Notes under the pieces: model-generated
Database searches by the model: none
The model's input: only the letters and a program-made list of their open reading frames with translations
Told to the model about the DNA's origin: nothing
NCBI GenBank assembly: GCA_001780895.1
Contig: MFJJ01000010.1
Location: forward strand, 3,732 to 67,731
Direction of reading: 5' to 3'
From: Candidatus Gottesmanbacteria bacterium RIFCSPHIGHO2_01_FULL_46_14
GTDB lineage: Bacteria; Patescibacteriota; Microgenomatia; UBA10105; UBA927
DNA: 64,000 nucleotides
Program-made: the position numbers and the translations under genes
Shown: piece after piece, positions 31,248 through 40,294 of the stretch
Numbering within the stretch: position 1 is the stretch's first letter
Layout: every line of letters begins with the position of its first letter

Positions 31248-33081
31248 GCATATCATCGGTATTAAATCCGCGATCACTATCGAGGGAAACCTGAAAGTTA
31301 AGCGCGTGTTGGGGAATATCAGAGATAAACCGTGATATCATATTTTGTGTCCTTGTCCCAAAGAAAAGTCGTCTGTTTGCATAGGTGAAGTAGAGCTTTT
31401 CTTTTGCTCTGGTGATCCCGACGTAGCACAAACGTCGTTCCTCTTCCAATTCGTCACGTTCCAAAAGCACGCGGCTGTGTGGAAACAATCCTTCTTCCAT
31501 TCCAACCATAAAGACGATCGGGAACTCTAATCCTTTTGCTGCATGTAAGGTCATGAGGGTTACGGCATTTCTATCGTTGTTACGATGTTGTCGGGGTTGA
31601 TACTCCCGCTCAACCAGTGCTACGGTTTCTAAGAATTCCTGGAGTTTTGAAAATTCCGTTGCCACAGATCGAAGTTCTTTAATGTTTTCAAGTCGTGATT
31701 GCTCTTCTTCAATGTTGGCGTCGTAAAGCTCAAGATAGCGGGTTGTTTGGAGAATCTGATCAAGAAGTTCTAGTGTGGTCAGCTCAATAAGTTTGTCATC
31801 TTTGGATACGGCATCAGCAAACCCCAAAAATTTTTCCAGTCTCCGTATCCCAAGTTTTTCCACCCGCCTGTAGGAAACGGTATCTTTGGGATTGGCAATC
31901 AAACGGAGATAGGCCAAGACATCCTTGATTTCTTTTCGTTCATAAAATCGGGTGCCGCCAACAAGTACATACGGGATACCGGCGTGAAGAAACGTTTCCT
32001 CGAGTACTCGCGATTGGGCATTGGTACGGTACAAGATTGCACTATCAGTGAACGGGCGGTTGAATTGCAAGATCGTCTGAATGAGAAACGTCGCTTCATC
32101 GTGTTCGTTTCGTGCTTCGTAGAGAACGATTTGGTCACCGCCGTGTTTATCCGTCCATAATTTGAGAATTGGGTGAGACGTATTTTTAGAAATGACGCCA
32201 AATGCCGCATCAAGAATAGTTTGAGTGGACCGATAGTTTTGTTCTAAGTGAAAAACCTCTACATCAGGATGGTCTGTTTTGAAATTAACAATATTTCGGT
32301 AATCAGCCCCCCGCCAGCGATAAATGCTTTGCGATGCGTCACCCACGACACAAATATTTCGGTGTCTGGCAGATAAGAGCTTTGTCAACATGTATTGGGC
32401 GCGATTGGTGTCCTGGTATTCGTCAACGAGTACATAGCGATACTTTTCTTGATATTTGCCTAATATTTGGGGTTCTTTTTCGAACAGTCGAACGGTGAGG
32501 CTCAAAAGATCATCAAAGTCAACAGCGGCATTGTCCCGGAGAAGTTGTTGATAAGCCATGTAGACGGTCGCCACCGTTTTCTGGAAATACCCGCGGGCGT
32601 ACTGGGGGTATTGGGTGGCCCCAACAAGTTCATTTTTCGCCTGAGATATGGTATGGAGGATGGCGCCTGGATTGAAGTTTTTTGTCGAAATATCAAGTTT
32701 TTTCATGACGTCTTTAATGGCATCGGCTTGATCTTGTTCATCGTAAATGACGAAATTTGGTGCGAGCCCGATGGCGCCACCATCTGAGCGGAGGATCTTT
32801 ACGCAAAGAGAATGGAATGTGCCGGCAAAGGGGAGTGAGGAGGTGTCCCCCAGTATTTTTTGTATTCTCTCCTTCATCGCACCCGCGGCTTTATTGGTAA
32901 ACGTTACCATGAGAATATCGTCTGGCGATACGTGTTTGTGATTCATGAGATAGGCGACTTTGTAGGTAAGGACGCGGGTTTTACCGCTCCCGGCTCCGGC
33001 AAGAATGAGGATCGGGCCATCAGTTTGTTTGACCGCCTCTTGTTGGGCAGCATTGAGCTCATTGAGGAGAGAATCGACCAT
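31240..33081 (-). CDS. pcrA: UvrD/PcrA-family ATP-dependent DNA helicase
   Basis: 613 residues from MVDSLLNELNAAQ; the TTG frame upstream falls in the divergent promoter. Motifs: Q motif LNAAQQEAV, Walker A LAGAGSGKTRVLT, TFTNKAAGAM, DEYQDTNRAQY, GDASQSIYRWRGA, 'N-Y-R-S-T-Q-T-I', VTLMTLHAAKGLEFP and VGITRAKEKLYF. This is a 3'-5' helicase for nucleotide-excision and replication-fork repair. It lacks the C-terminal extension of larger PcrA. It shares a 19-base gap with tpiA. Confidence 0.92.
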   Translation of the reverse strand: MVDSLLNELNAAQQEAVKQTDGPILILAGAGSGKTRVLTYKVAYLMNHKHVSPDDILMVTFTNKAAGAMKERIQKILGDTSSLPFAGTFHSLCVKILRSDGGAIGLAPNFVIYDEQDQADAIKDVMKKLDISTKNFNPGAILHTISQAKNELVGATQYPQYARGYFQKTVATVYMAYQQLLRDNAAVDFDDLLSLTVRLFEKEPQILGKYQEKYRYVLVDEYQDTNRAQYMLTKLLSARHRNICVVGDASQSIYRWRGADYRNIVNFKTDHPDVEVFHLEQNYRSTQTILDAAFGVISKNTSHPILKLWTDKHGGDQIVLYEARNEHDEATFLIQTILQFNRPFTDSAILYRTNAQSRVLEETFLHAGIPYVLVGGTRFYERKEIKDVLAYLRLIANPKDTVSYRRVEKLGIRRLEKFLGFADAVSKDDKLIELTTLELLDQILQTTRYLELYDANIEEEQSRLENIKELRSVATEFSKLQEFLETVALVEREYQPRQHRNNDRNAVTLMTLHAAKGLEFPIVFMVGMEEGLFPHSRVLLERDELEEERRLCYVGITRAKEKLYFTYANRRLFFGTRTQNMISRFISDIPQHALNFQVSLDSDRGFNTDDMLI

Positions 33082-33100
33082 AACATATAATACTAGCACA
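33082..33100. promoter_or_regulatory. Nineteen-base divergent start region of pcrA and tpiA
   Basis: Only 19 bases separate the two start codons. The plus strand has TATAAT (33086-33091), nine bases before tpiA. The minus strand reads TAGTATTATATGTT straight into the pcrA ATG, so both -10 boxes overlap. Each -35 must lie in the other gene's coding sequence. Confidence 0.6.
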
Positions 33101-33748
33101 ATGAAACCGGTCTATATCGTTGCCAACTGGAAGAGTAATAAAACAGTTGCGGAAACTCGTAGTTGGCTTGAGTCCTTTACATTGCCATCGAAAGACTGCA
33201 CTGTTATTATTTGTGCACCTTTCACGCTACTCCATTTTTTGAACGAGCAAAAACTCCAGGTTCATTTGGGTGCTCAAGATGTCTCACCTTTTGGAGAAGG
33301 AGCGTACACAGGTGAAGTCAGCGCGAAGCAATTAAAAGAACTTGTTGAGTGGGTAATAATCGGACACTCCGAACGAAGAAAATATTTAAAAGAGAGCGAT
33401 GAGGAATTATCATTTGAAGTTTTGCAAGCAAAACAGGCGGGTCTCGGCGTTATTTTTTGTGTACCCGATGAGAATATTCATATTCCTCCCGGGGTAGAGG
33501 TTGTTGCATATGAACCCCAGGACGCTATCGGAACAGGAAAAAGTGAGGATCCAACGCGTATGAATGCTGTAATCGCGGGTTTAAAAAAGCGATCTAAATC
33601 TTTATACGGACTCTATGGAGGGAGCGTCACGCCCCAGAACGTCGCATCGTTTATAAAAGAGCCATCCATTGATGGAGTTCTTGTTGGAGGGGCGAGTCTG
33701 GATGCAGTAGCGTTTCAACAACTCATCGAAAATGCCTACCATTCATAA
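33101..33748 (+). CDS. tpiA: Triosephosphate isomerase
   Basis: 215 residues, about 35 shorter than most. Catalytic residues: N9 and K11 in VANWKSNKT, H in IIGHSERRKY (~86), and E in VAYEPQDAIGTGK (~146); the phosphate loop YGGSVTPQN and GVLVGGASL follow. It interconverts dihydroxyacetone phosphate and glyceraldehyde-3-phosphate in glycolysis. No other glycolytic gene is nearby. The missing length comes from shorter loops rather than lost motifs. Confidence 0.92.
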   Translation: MKPVYIVANWKSNKTVAETRSWLESFTLPSKDCTVIICAPFTLLHFLNEQKLQVHLGAQDVSPFGEGAYTGEVSAKQLKELVEWVIIGHSERRKYLKESDEELSFEVLQAKQAGLGVIFCVPDENIHIPPGVEVVAYEPQDAIGTGKSEDPTRMNAVIAGLKKRSKSLYGLYGGSVTPQNVASFIKEPSIDGVLVGGASLDAVAFQQLIENAYHS

Positions 33749-34742
33749 ATTTCGTCGTATGTATGGATCAATAATAAAGCGCGTTATTTCAGTCGTTGTC
33801 GCCTTCCTCCTTCTGGTTGTTGTTACCAAAGTCGTTGTATGGAGTAAGCAGTTTATGGACGCTACCGGACTTACTCCAACAACACTTTTCCGTTTAGCGT
33901 TTGATACCGGTGTACCGCTCAATTCTTCAAACGGCCGGACCAATATTCTGATTCTTGGTATCGGTGGAGGAGTTCATGCGGGTGCGGATCTAACGGACAC
34001 AATGATGGTTTTCTCTGTTGATGCCAACCAGAAGAGCATAGCGATGATTTCTCTGCCGCGCGATATATGGTCCGATACGTTGAAAGACAAAGTAAACAGC
34101 GCCTATCACTATGGGAAAGCCCCGCTTGCTAAAGTCATCACAAGCGAAGTGGTAGATCTTCCTATTCACTATGTTTTATTAATTGATTTTTCCGGGTTTG
34201 AAGATGTTATCGATCTCGTTGGGGGCGTAACCGTTGCGGTACCCAACGCGTTTACTGATCCGAATTTTCCCATTGCGGGTAGAGAGGAAGATTTTTGTAA
34301 CGGCGACCCGGAGTATCGGTGTCGGTATGAGACTGTCTCTTTTGAACAAGGACTTCAGAATATGTCCGGAGAACGAGCGCTTACCTATGTGCGCAGTCGT
34401 CACGCAGAAGGGGAGGAGGGAAGTGATTTTGCCCGCAGCCGAAGGCAGCAGGATGTCATGGTAGCGCTCAAAGAGAAGATTATGCGGCCAGAAGTATATT
34501 TATCTCCAACGAAAGTCAGGGAACTCTTGAGGGCTTTTGATAACGCAACAGAAACTGATCTTCGTATCGGTGAACTGGCTACGATTGCAAAAATCGTCTC
34601 GAGCATTCCCGGTGATCACATTCGTCGAATATCACTGGAAGACAAGCTCGACATTGCACCACTATGGCTCTATGGACGTTACGCATTGGTTCCCAAAGAA
34701 TCGTGGGAAGCAATCCGCCAATACATTCGTTCACAACTATAG
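33732..34742 (+). CDS. LytR-CpsA-Psr (LCP) family glycopolymer ligase
   Basis: 336 residues, or 327 from the ATG at 33759. A basic head and one membrane helix (~15-35) are followed by the outside LCP domain: 'T-N-I-L-I-L-G-I-G', 'D-L-T-D-T-M-M-V-F-S-V-D', SLPRDIWSD, 'V-N-S-A-Y-H-Y-G' and 'A-L-T-Y-V-R-S-R-H-A-x-G-x-E-G-S-D-F-A-R-S-R-R-Q'. LCP enzymes move lipid-linked glycans onto peptidoglycan or proteins, which fits the WecA/UbiA genes elsewhere in the window. It overlaps tpiA by 17 bases and the convergent surface gene by six. Confidence 0.9.
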   Translation: MPTIHKFRRMYGSIIKRVISVVVAFLLLVVVTKVVVWSKQFMDATGLTPTTLFRLAFDTGVPLNSSNGRTNILILGIGGGVHAGADLTDTMMVFSVDANQKSIAMISLPRDIWSDTLKDKVNSAYHYGKAPLAKVITSEVVDLPIHYVLLIDFSGFEDVIDLVGGVTVAVPNAFTDPNFPIAGREEDFCNGDPEYRCRYETVSFEQGLQNMSGERALTYVRSRHAEGEEGSDFARSRRQQDVMVALKEKIMRPEVYLSPTKVRELLRAFDNATETDLRIGELATIAKIVSSIPGDHIRRISLEDKLDIAPLWLYGRYALVPKESWEAIRQYIRSQL

Positions 34743-35306
34743 CGCTAACCCGAGAAGAACAAGAAGACTGCCGATTGTGATGACAGAAATCCCTACGGCA
34801 CCGGGACCAATTCCGGAAACCGGTACCTTGGGGGTTGATTGGGCTGGCGGAGTGCCTTGGGTAACGGGTGGAGTACACGAGCAATCTACTTCATCGGTAC
34901 ACGATGAGTTTCTGCATGCTCCATCACTACAGGTGAGATTGCTTGGGCACTCACTATCAGAAGCACAAATTGCATTACATTGAGATATTGGTGTTGGAGA
35001 GGGTCCCGGAGATGAGGTTGGTGTGATTGTCGGCGTTGGTGTGTTGGTTGGTGTTAACGTTGGTGTTAGGCTAGGTGTGGCTGTTGCGGTCGGAGTAGGA
35101 GTACCTGTTTGTGTTGGTGTTGGTGAGGATAGCGCAAAGGTCAGTGTACATGCAGGAGCGACTGCTTGGGGAGCCACTTCAGGCACAGTAGGGGCAACAG
35201 GAGTTTTTTTGCTTAGCTGTTGACTTGTCAGAAAAACCATTACGGCTAAGCCAACGGTAATGATTCCCAATAATAATACGTACCAGTATCGTTTAAAGAA
35301 GTTCAT
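34737..35306 (-). CDS. Thr/Pro- and Cys-rich surface protein with C-terminal VPVSG + helix
   Basis: 189 residues: N-terminal helix (~9-27), a TP-repeat stretch (~60-105), a Cys-rich module with eight Cys in ~40 residues (C-N-A-I-C-A-S-D-S-E-C...), then V-P-V-S-G and a C-terminal helix ending GLAL. The Cys module looks like a small disulfide knot. The VPVSG-helix end resembles a surface-sorting signal and is shared with the gene at 44464. Lies first of a leftward surface-protein run. Confidence 0.65.
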   Translation of the reverse strand: MNFFKRYWYVLLLGIITVGLAVMVFLTSQQLSKKTPVAPTVPEVAPQAVAPACTLTFALSSPTPTQTGTPTPTATATPSLTPTLTPTNTPTPTITPTSSPGPSPTPISQCNAICASDSECPSNLTCSDGACRNSSCTDEVDCSCTPPVTQGTPPAQSTPKVPVSGIGPGAVGISVITIGSLLVLLGLAL

Positions 35307-35309
35307 AGG

Positions 35310-36422
35310 TTATTTCCAATTGCCATTGATGAATACCTCTGCTTCAAATGAAGCCTGCGCTTGGGTAATGGCTGATGGGATATTGATGGCTAGTCGGTAT
35401 TCGTTGTTTGTCGTAAGTGCCGGATTATTCTCTGCAAACTGGGTGATTCCCTGAATACGGAATCTTGCTTTTGTTGTAGCAGTTCCTCTGGGTGTTGCCA
35501 GTGTCACCGTCTCTCCAGCAGACAGTCTTCGTGTTCCGTTTCGGAGAGCTTCGGTTATATTCGTATCACTTGCGTCGTAGACCCGGATCGCTTGGCACTG
35601 TCCGCCGGGACGATGCGTGGGCGTTGGCGTGTTCTCTCCGCTGGGTGGAGGATTGGTCTCGCCTCCGGGTGGTGGCGGTTGACTTGTTCCGGGAGGAGTG
35701 CTTGCTGTCGGTGCAGCCGCGCAGTTCGTTGGGTAACAGGTCATGCCGGATCCGTTTGGCGTATCCAACTGGACAAATGCGCAGTATTGATTTGCGATAG
35801 AAACGCAGTCTACGTTACCACTCCTTGTTTCTACAGAATTGATACAAATGGGTCCTGGGCCGCGTCCAGTTGGGCCATCTTTACATACATTGATCGTAAC
35901 TTGTCCGTGACACTCGAGACCGCTTGCGCCTGTATCAGATGTAGTTCCTAGATAATCATCACAGTCTTTTCCTTTGGACGTATGAATACCACTATTGTTT
36001 CCAAATGGACTTGTGCCTGAGGTGACCGGCCGGAGATTTTTATCCAGTTGAATACGATCGGCGTTACGTTCGCCATTGATTAGGTCGCCTCCGCGATTTT
36101 TGGCATCGATGGCGGCAATATCACTCCGATTAACGTTGTTTCTCTCGCCAGCTAAGCGGATGATTTCTACTGGTCGGTCCGGCGGCTGGGAGCTGTCGTT
36201 GGATTCGTTGCGCTGGGTATATTCCGGTTGTTGGGGTGGCTTATCGATATTTTCCGGTTGACGTGCCTCATACCAGCCGGTGACCCATTGCTCCGGCGTG
36301 CTACAGCTGCCGGGATTGACATTACACATGTTATCCGCCGCAAAAGCGACGGATGCTCTCTGATGCCACAATGTGAAGGAAAAAAATATCAAGGTACTAA
36401 CGCAGAAGATACGACGTTTCAT
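35310..36422 (-). CDS. Secreted Cys-rich protein of unknown function
   Basis: 370 residues from MKRRIFCVSTLIFF, a cleavable-looking signal peptide (~1-28, ending VAFAADNM). The TTG frame upstream adds six residues and is less likely. The middle has many Asn, Asp and Gly, about ten Cys, a Pro-rich linker (~235-275), and an all-beta C-terminal domain (~280-370) that may bind a surface partner. It lies three bases before the protein at 34737 and seven after 36430. Confidence 0.6.
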   Translation of the reverse strand: MKRRIFCVSTLIFFSFTLWHQRASVAFAADNMCNVNPGSCSTPEQWVTGWYEARQPENIDKPPQQPEYTQRNESNDSSQPPDRPVEIIRLAGERNNVNRSDIAAIDAKNRGGDLINGERNADRIQLDKNLRPVTSGTSPFGNNSGIHTSKGKDCDDYLGTTSDTGASGLECHGQVTINVCKDGPTGRGPGPICINSVETRSGNVDCVSIANQYCAFVQLDTPNGSGMTCYPTNCAAAPTASTPPGTSQPPPPGGETNPPPSGENTPTPTHRPGGQCQAIRVYDASDTNITEALRNGTRRLSAGETVTLATPRGTATTKARFRIQGITQFAENNPALTTNNEYRLAINIPSAITQAQASFEAEVFINGNWK

Positions 36423-36429
36423 AGCGATA

Positions 36430-37293
36430 TTATTGGGCAACGGTTACTGTTGGTATTTGGTCCGCTGATGCGCTTCCAACTTTTTGTTCTGTGAGTGTTT
36501 TGCCAAGCCGATCGACGACTTCTACGAGATAGCCGTCAGATGAGGCTGGGATTTGCGCGTCAATAAGCGAAACATCCACGCTATAGACACCCTGTTGATC
36601 CGTTTTGGATGCAATAGGGAAGTAAAACCTGTCGGTCAGTAATGGGGAAATCACGACAAACACATCTTTGAGTGGTTGGCCGCCTGATGTAACTATCGTG
36701 CCTTCTACAAATCTGGAGGGAGGTTTCCTCTCGTCAAAGAGACCACTTATAACTGTTGCTCCAAAGAACGGATGGAGGGATATTTTCTGTCCTCCTTGGG
36801 CAGATAGTTCATGGGGCGTATACGGATCGAGGTTGGTTAGGGTGATCAAATGCATGCGAGAGAGAGTGTCGTCACATGCTTTTGTTTCTTTTTTCGTTTG
36901 TGTATTTTTTGCCATGGCGCACCCTTTTGAGTCCGCCTGTTCTTTCCAGATAACAGAGAGCGAAGTTTTATCCAGATTTGCGATATATAACTTGCTTTCT
37001 GATGTAACATATGCGGCTTTACTTCGCGTGTCGGCAAGCTGGCGCTGCTGCGAAACGAAGTAAACTGCTAGGGGAATAGTAAGAAGTAAAAATAGAAGCG
37101 ATGCAACGATGATATTCATTCGGGAAAACCGTGATTTTTTGGGAAGAGGTGACGACGGAGGGGGCGGCGGCGGCGTATCAAGGACGGCATTCATTATGTC
37201 ATCGGCGGGTTGAGAAGGCGGAGGAAGTACCGCTTCTTCCTTAAGCAGCGGTGCGTCTTGTAATTTTTGGGCAGCGTCAGCAATATCAATCAT
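36430..37293 (-). CDS. Anchored surface protein with R-S-K-A-A motif
   Basis: 287 residues from MIDIADAAQKL; a frame from 37332 is open but its first codons overlap the next promoter. Cytoplasmic Pro-rich head (~30-65), one helix (~70-92), then Q-Q-R-Q-L-A-D-T-R-S-K-A-A (~95-107), and an outside region with a carboxypeptidase-regulatory-like fold (F-V-E-G-T-I-V-T-S-G-G-Q-P-L-K-D-V-F-V). Function unknown. Confidence 0.65.
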   Translation of the reverse strand: MIDIADAAQKLQDAPLLKEEAVLPPPSQPADDIMNAVLDTPPPPPPSSPLPKKSRFSRMNIIVASLLFLLLTIPLAVYFVSQQRQLADTRSKAAYVTSESKLYIANLDKTSLSVIWKEQADSKGCAMAKNTQTKKETKACDDTLSRMHLITLTNLDPYTPHELSAQGGQKISLHPFFGATVISGLFDERKPPSRFVEGTIVTSGGQPLKDVFVVISPLLTDRFYFPIASKTDQQGVYSVDVSLIDAQIPASSDGYLVEVVDRLGKTLTEQKVGSASADQIPTVTVAQ

Positions 37294-37335
37294 TCTTCTT
37301 CTACTGTAGAGTACTTTGGAACTAGTCGTCAAGCA

Positions 37336-38553
37336 TTACAGAGCCAGAAGTGTACCACCTGCGACCAAGAGTCCAAAGCCAATAAACACGATAATGAGCG
37401 TTGGAAGTATCGATCCGCTCGTTGGTATTGGCTCTCCAGCAAGTGTTGATGTTGGTGTTGGTTCGAGCGTTGCTGACGGGGTCGCATCACCCAGAACCTG
37501 TGTTCCGCTTTTGAGTATTTCAAAAAGATGGGTAATTGCAATCGTTTTTCCAGAAGAATCTTGGGTTGTCATCGTGACGCTCTGTTTTCCGATTCCAAGG
37601 TTTTTTATTGGTGTATACCGCCAAATTCCGTCAGTGCCGACGATAGTCGTGTCGCTATATGGGTTGGTAATACCCAGTGTGAGTACGACTGTTTTTTCGG
37701 GAATTCCTGTTCCATGAATGAGAGGTGTTGTCCCGGGAATTGCTGATCCTTCTTGGGGAGCGACAAGAGATACCGTGGATGTACCAAGAACAGTGGGTTG
37801 CTTGGGCACTTGTGCCTGTTGTTTGCGGAAATCATAAGATTTGCCAATAGTCATGACAGGGACCGGTGAATCGTTGAGCGTATCCGTAATGGCTTGCGTT
37901 TCCTCTTTCCCCGCGACGCGGACACCAATATTTTCCGTCATGCGTTGGGTTGTTCTTAGGTAGTGCGTTTCGTCGCTGGTTCTTAGGCGATTGAGTGGGA
38001 TAAGCCACGAACCCGATGGGCTGACGAACGTTGATAGCGTCTGTCCGCCTTCTACAGTTACATACACGAGCGCTCCGATCGCCGGTTGATTGGTATCTGA
38101 AAGAACACTTCCGTAGGACGGGCCCAAGGCATTATTTTCCGAGGGTAGGAGCGAGGGGCCGGTAGAGACTGATTGGGAAGGGGATTGAGCTTTTTTTCCG
38201 TCGGAGCGAATAGTTAGCTGATATTGAGTGTCAGCAGTCAGATCGCGTACGGTCACGTGATGGGTTGTCGTCGGGATTTTTTTAGTAGGTGTGTCCCGAT
38301 CATCCAACGCAGTACGGGAGCTCATGTTTCCTCCTGATACCAAAACGTCACCGACTACAGGAGACTGTGTGGTCCACGATAGAGAAAAAGAAACGTCGGT
38401 ACTATTGGTGATTTTAATATTTTCCGCGTTTATTTCGGTTCGTGCAAAAAGAGTAGACATGGCTGGCACGCGTTCACCAAAAAAAATTATCCCGCTTACG
38501 AGGATTGCGGCAATGAGTAGTCCGGCGATGGTGGGTATTTTGGTTTGTGGCAT
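37336..38553 (-). CDS. FN3-like/Ig-like surface protein with C-terminal anchor
   Basis: 405 residues: N-terminal helix (~9-26), a fibronectin-III-like domain (E-N-I-K-I-T-N-S-T-D-V-S-F-S-L-S-W-T-T, ~43-130), a carboxypeptidase-regulatory-like domain, a bacterial Ig-like domain (~265-350), a TP linker, then I-P-T-S-G and a C-terminal helix. It follows the PilN/PilO genes and may be an assembly part or cargo of the same system. The C-terminal end resembles VPVSG proteins. Confidence 0.7.
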   Translation of the reverse strand: MPQTKIPTIAGLLIAAILVSGIIFFGERVPAMSTLFARTEINAENIKITNSTDVSFSLSWTTQSPVVGDVLVSGGNMSSRTALDDRDTPTKKIPTTTHHVTVRDLTADTQYQLTIRSDGKKAQSPSQSVSTGPSLLPSENNALGPSYGSVLSDTNQPAIGALVYVTVEGGQTLSTFVSPSGSWLIPLNRLRTSDETHYLRTTQRMTENIGVRVAGKEETQAITDTLNDSPVPVMTIGKSYDFRKQQAQVPKQPTVLGTSTVSLVAPQEGSAIPGTTPLIHGTGIPEKTVVLTLGITNPYSDTTIVGTDGIWRYTPIKNLGIGKQSVTMTTQDSSGKTIAITHLFEILKSGTQVLGDATPSATLEPTPTSTLAGEPIPTSGSILPTLIIVFIGFGLLVAGGTLLAL

Positions 38554-38555
38554 AC

Positions 38556-38750
38556 TTAGTATATTTTTCGCTTTACGATTTCTGTTAGTATGTCTGCATC
38601 AATGGTCGGTGAGAACGGCGTGATAACCTGCGCTACAGTTGAACTGACCGTTGTGGTTTTGACTGTTTTGACAAACTCAAAGAAAACCCACAAACTGACG
38701 GTGAGAAACGTAAATACCGAAATAAGCACGATATCGCGATCACTGTTCAT
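38556..38750 (-). CDS. Small single-pass protein after PilO
   Basis: 64 residues: one helix (~8-27), then V-K-T-V-K-T-T-T-V-S-S-T-V-A-Q and a polar tail. It overlaps pilO by 11 bases and sits two bases before the FN3 gene. By position it could stand in for PilP, but there is no sequence support. Confidence 0.55.
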   Translation of the reverse strand: MNSDRDIVLISVFTFLTVSLWVFFEFVKTVKTTTVSSTVAQVITPFSPTIDADILTEIVKRKIY

Positions 38751-39396
38751 TGATTTTTTCAGGTAAATAATACGCGCGAAGTTTCATAGTGAGTTGGAGC
38801 GGTCCGTTTGCCGATTCATTTCGCCCCGACGAGCTGGGTGAAAAATTAATTTTCTCCACAGTGATTATTCTACGCATATCTATCATACCATTCAAGAATG
38901 CTTGGAGCTGTTCAAATGTACCGGTAAGAGTCATTCCAAACGACAATTCATACGGAGTGCCCGGTTTTTGTGCTACACTCGCCGATACAGTAGCACCGGT
39001 TACCGAAACATCAGAAACACGGACTGCGGAGATAGAAGCCTGAGTAACTCCTGCTAGAGCGTTCAATTGACTCATGATCCGGATGATATCCGGTGTTGAA
39101 GGAAGGGCTTGGGAGAGCAATGGAAGATTTGGTTCGATTTGGGTGAGGTTATTTTGTGCTTCGATGAGTGCGGTGATTTTTTCCTCCATTTTTTGGTTTA
39201 CCTCTGTTTTGTCTTTTATCTCCCGGCGCAGATAGAGAATAGTTTGCAGTGTCGGACGTATTGCGTACCAGGCAAATAACGATATGGATAAAAAGGTAAA
39301 GGCGATGGTAGTATAGAGATGGGTATTGGGACGCTTGCGCATCTCCGTGACAATTTGATAATACCGATGATATTGCTGGTAATCAATTTTTTTCAT
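38740..39396 (-). CDS. pilO: PilO-like type IV pilus assembly protein
   Basis: 218 residues: a cytoplasmic head, one helix (~28-48), a coiled coil (~55-85), then a ferredoxin-like periplasmic-type domain with F-G-M-T-L-T-G-T-F-E-Q-L-Q-A-F-L-N, the common PilO strand-helix. PilO pairs with PilN to align the pilus machine. It overlaps pilN by four bases (ATGA). The fold, size and neighbour support the call. Confidence 0.8.
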   Translation of the reverse strand: MKKIDYQQYHRYYQIVTEMRKRPNTHLYTTIAFTFLSISLFAWYAIRPTLQTILYLRREIKDKTEVNQKMEEKITALIEAQNNLTQIEPNLPLLSQALPSTPDIIRIMSQLNALAGVTQASISAVRVSDVSVTGATVSASVAQKPGTPYELSFGMTLTGTFEQLQAFLNGMIDMRRIITVEKINFSPSSSGRNESANGPLQLTMKLRAYYLPEKINEQ

Positions 39397-39965
39397 GGAT
39401 TTCGTTTCGGTTGGGGTGTAGACCCGATTTCAACGGTAAGATCAAATTGCGACCCTCCCATTTTTCCGGTCGTGATATCTCCAATGGTGACAGAAGAAAC
39501 ATGAGGGTTTGCTTTGAGATTGGTAAGAAGGGATGATACACCTTGTGTTGTACCTACAATAACAGACATTTTCGCCTCCTTTTCTGATATATCCAGTGAT
39601 TCTAAATATGCGTCAGGGGGAAGCGCATTTTGAATATCCCGTAGCGTTGTAATGGGCTCTGCCTGATTGGTGATAAGCGTTCTGATGGTAGTGAGTTTTT
39701 GCTGAACCAAACGTATTTGTTGTTCGAGACTATTATTTGTTTCGATAATCGCTTGTTTTTGAGTGATTTCTTCTTTGAGATCAGTGAGCTTGCGATCGAG
39801 ACTAAAGCGTGAAATAAAAGCAAGAAGTACGATAATTTCTGTGAGGATCATGATATAGCGGCCATACGTCGTGGCCCACGTAACAATCCGGCCGATTGGG
39901 GTGCGGGAGAAATCACCCTCTCCAATGAGGTTTATATCGATGCGCGAGAATTTCGTGGCAGGCAT
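39393..39965 (-). CDS. pilN: PilN-like type IV pilus assembly protein
   Basis: 190 residues from MPATKFSRIDINLIG; a TATACT box ends six bases before, so it is leaderless. The short head R-I-D-I-N-L-I is the PilM-binding INLLP-like motif, followed by one helix (~35-55), a coiled coil (~58-95), and an outside domain. PilM and the pilus motors are not in this window. Confidence 0.82.
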   Translation of the reverse strand: MPATKFSRIDINLIGEGDFSRTPIGRIVTWATTYGRYIMILTEIIVLLAFISRFSLDRKLTDLKEEITQKQAIIETNNSLEQQIRLVQQKLTTIRTLITNQAEPITTLRDIQNALPPDAYLESLDISEKEAKMSVIVGTTQGVSSLLTNLKANPHVSSVTIGDITTGKMGGSQFDLTVEIGSTPQPKRNP

Positions 39966-39984
39966 GGTATTAGTATAACGCCAA

Positions 39985-40224
39985 TTAGACAAATTTGGCT
40001 AATTTGGAGAGTCGGGTTTTGAGGCGAGCAGAAGTATTTTTATGGATCACATGTCTATTGGTTGCTTTATCAAGCATCATGAATGCTTTCGCCAGATTCT
40101 TCGCGTTTGGAGATTTTCGTACGAGTTTGACCGCGCTCCGAACCGACTCCCGAGTATTTGCATTACGATCAGTTCTCCTTCTGTCGCTGCGCATTTTCTT
40201 GATTGCTTGTTTCGTAATTGGCAT
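39985..40224 (-). CDS. rpsT: 30S ribosomal protein S20
   Basis: 79 residues, basic and helical. Typical pattern: 'K-K-M-R-S-D-R-R-R-T-D-R-N-A-N' at ~9-23 and the second helix 'A-F-M-M-L-D-K-A-T-N-R-H-V-I-H-K-N-T-S-A-R-L-K-T-R-L'. It binds 16S rRNA early in 30S assembly. A TATACT box lies 12 bases before the start. It precedes pilN by 19 bases. Confidence 0.92.
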   Translation of the reverse strand: MPITKQAIKKMRSDRRRTDRNANTRESVRSAVKLVRKSPNAKNLAKAFMMLDKATNRHVIHKNTSARLKTRLSKLAKFV

Positions 40225-40294
40225 GGCTGGTAAAGGAGTATAGCATAAAACGGCCAGTGTCGAAAGGGCGCGCTGCCTTGTATAATGGGTAATA

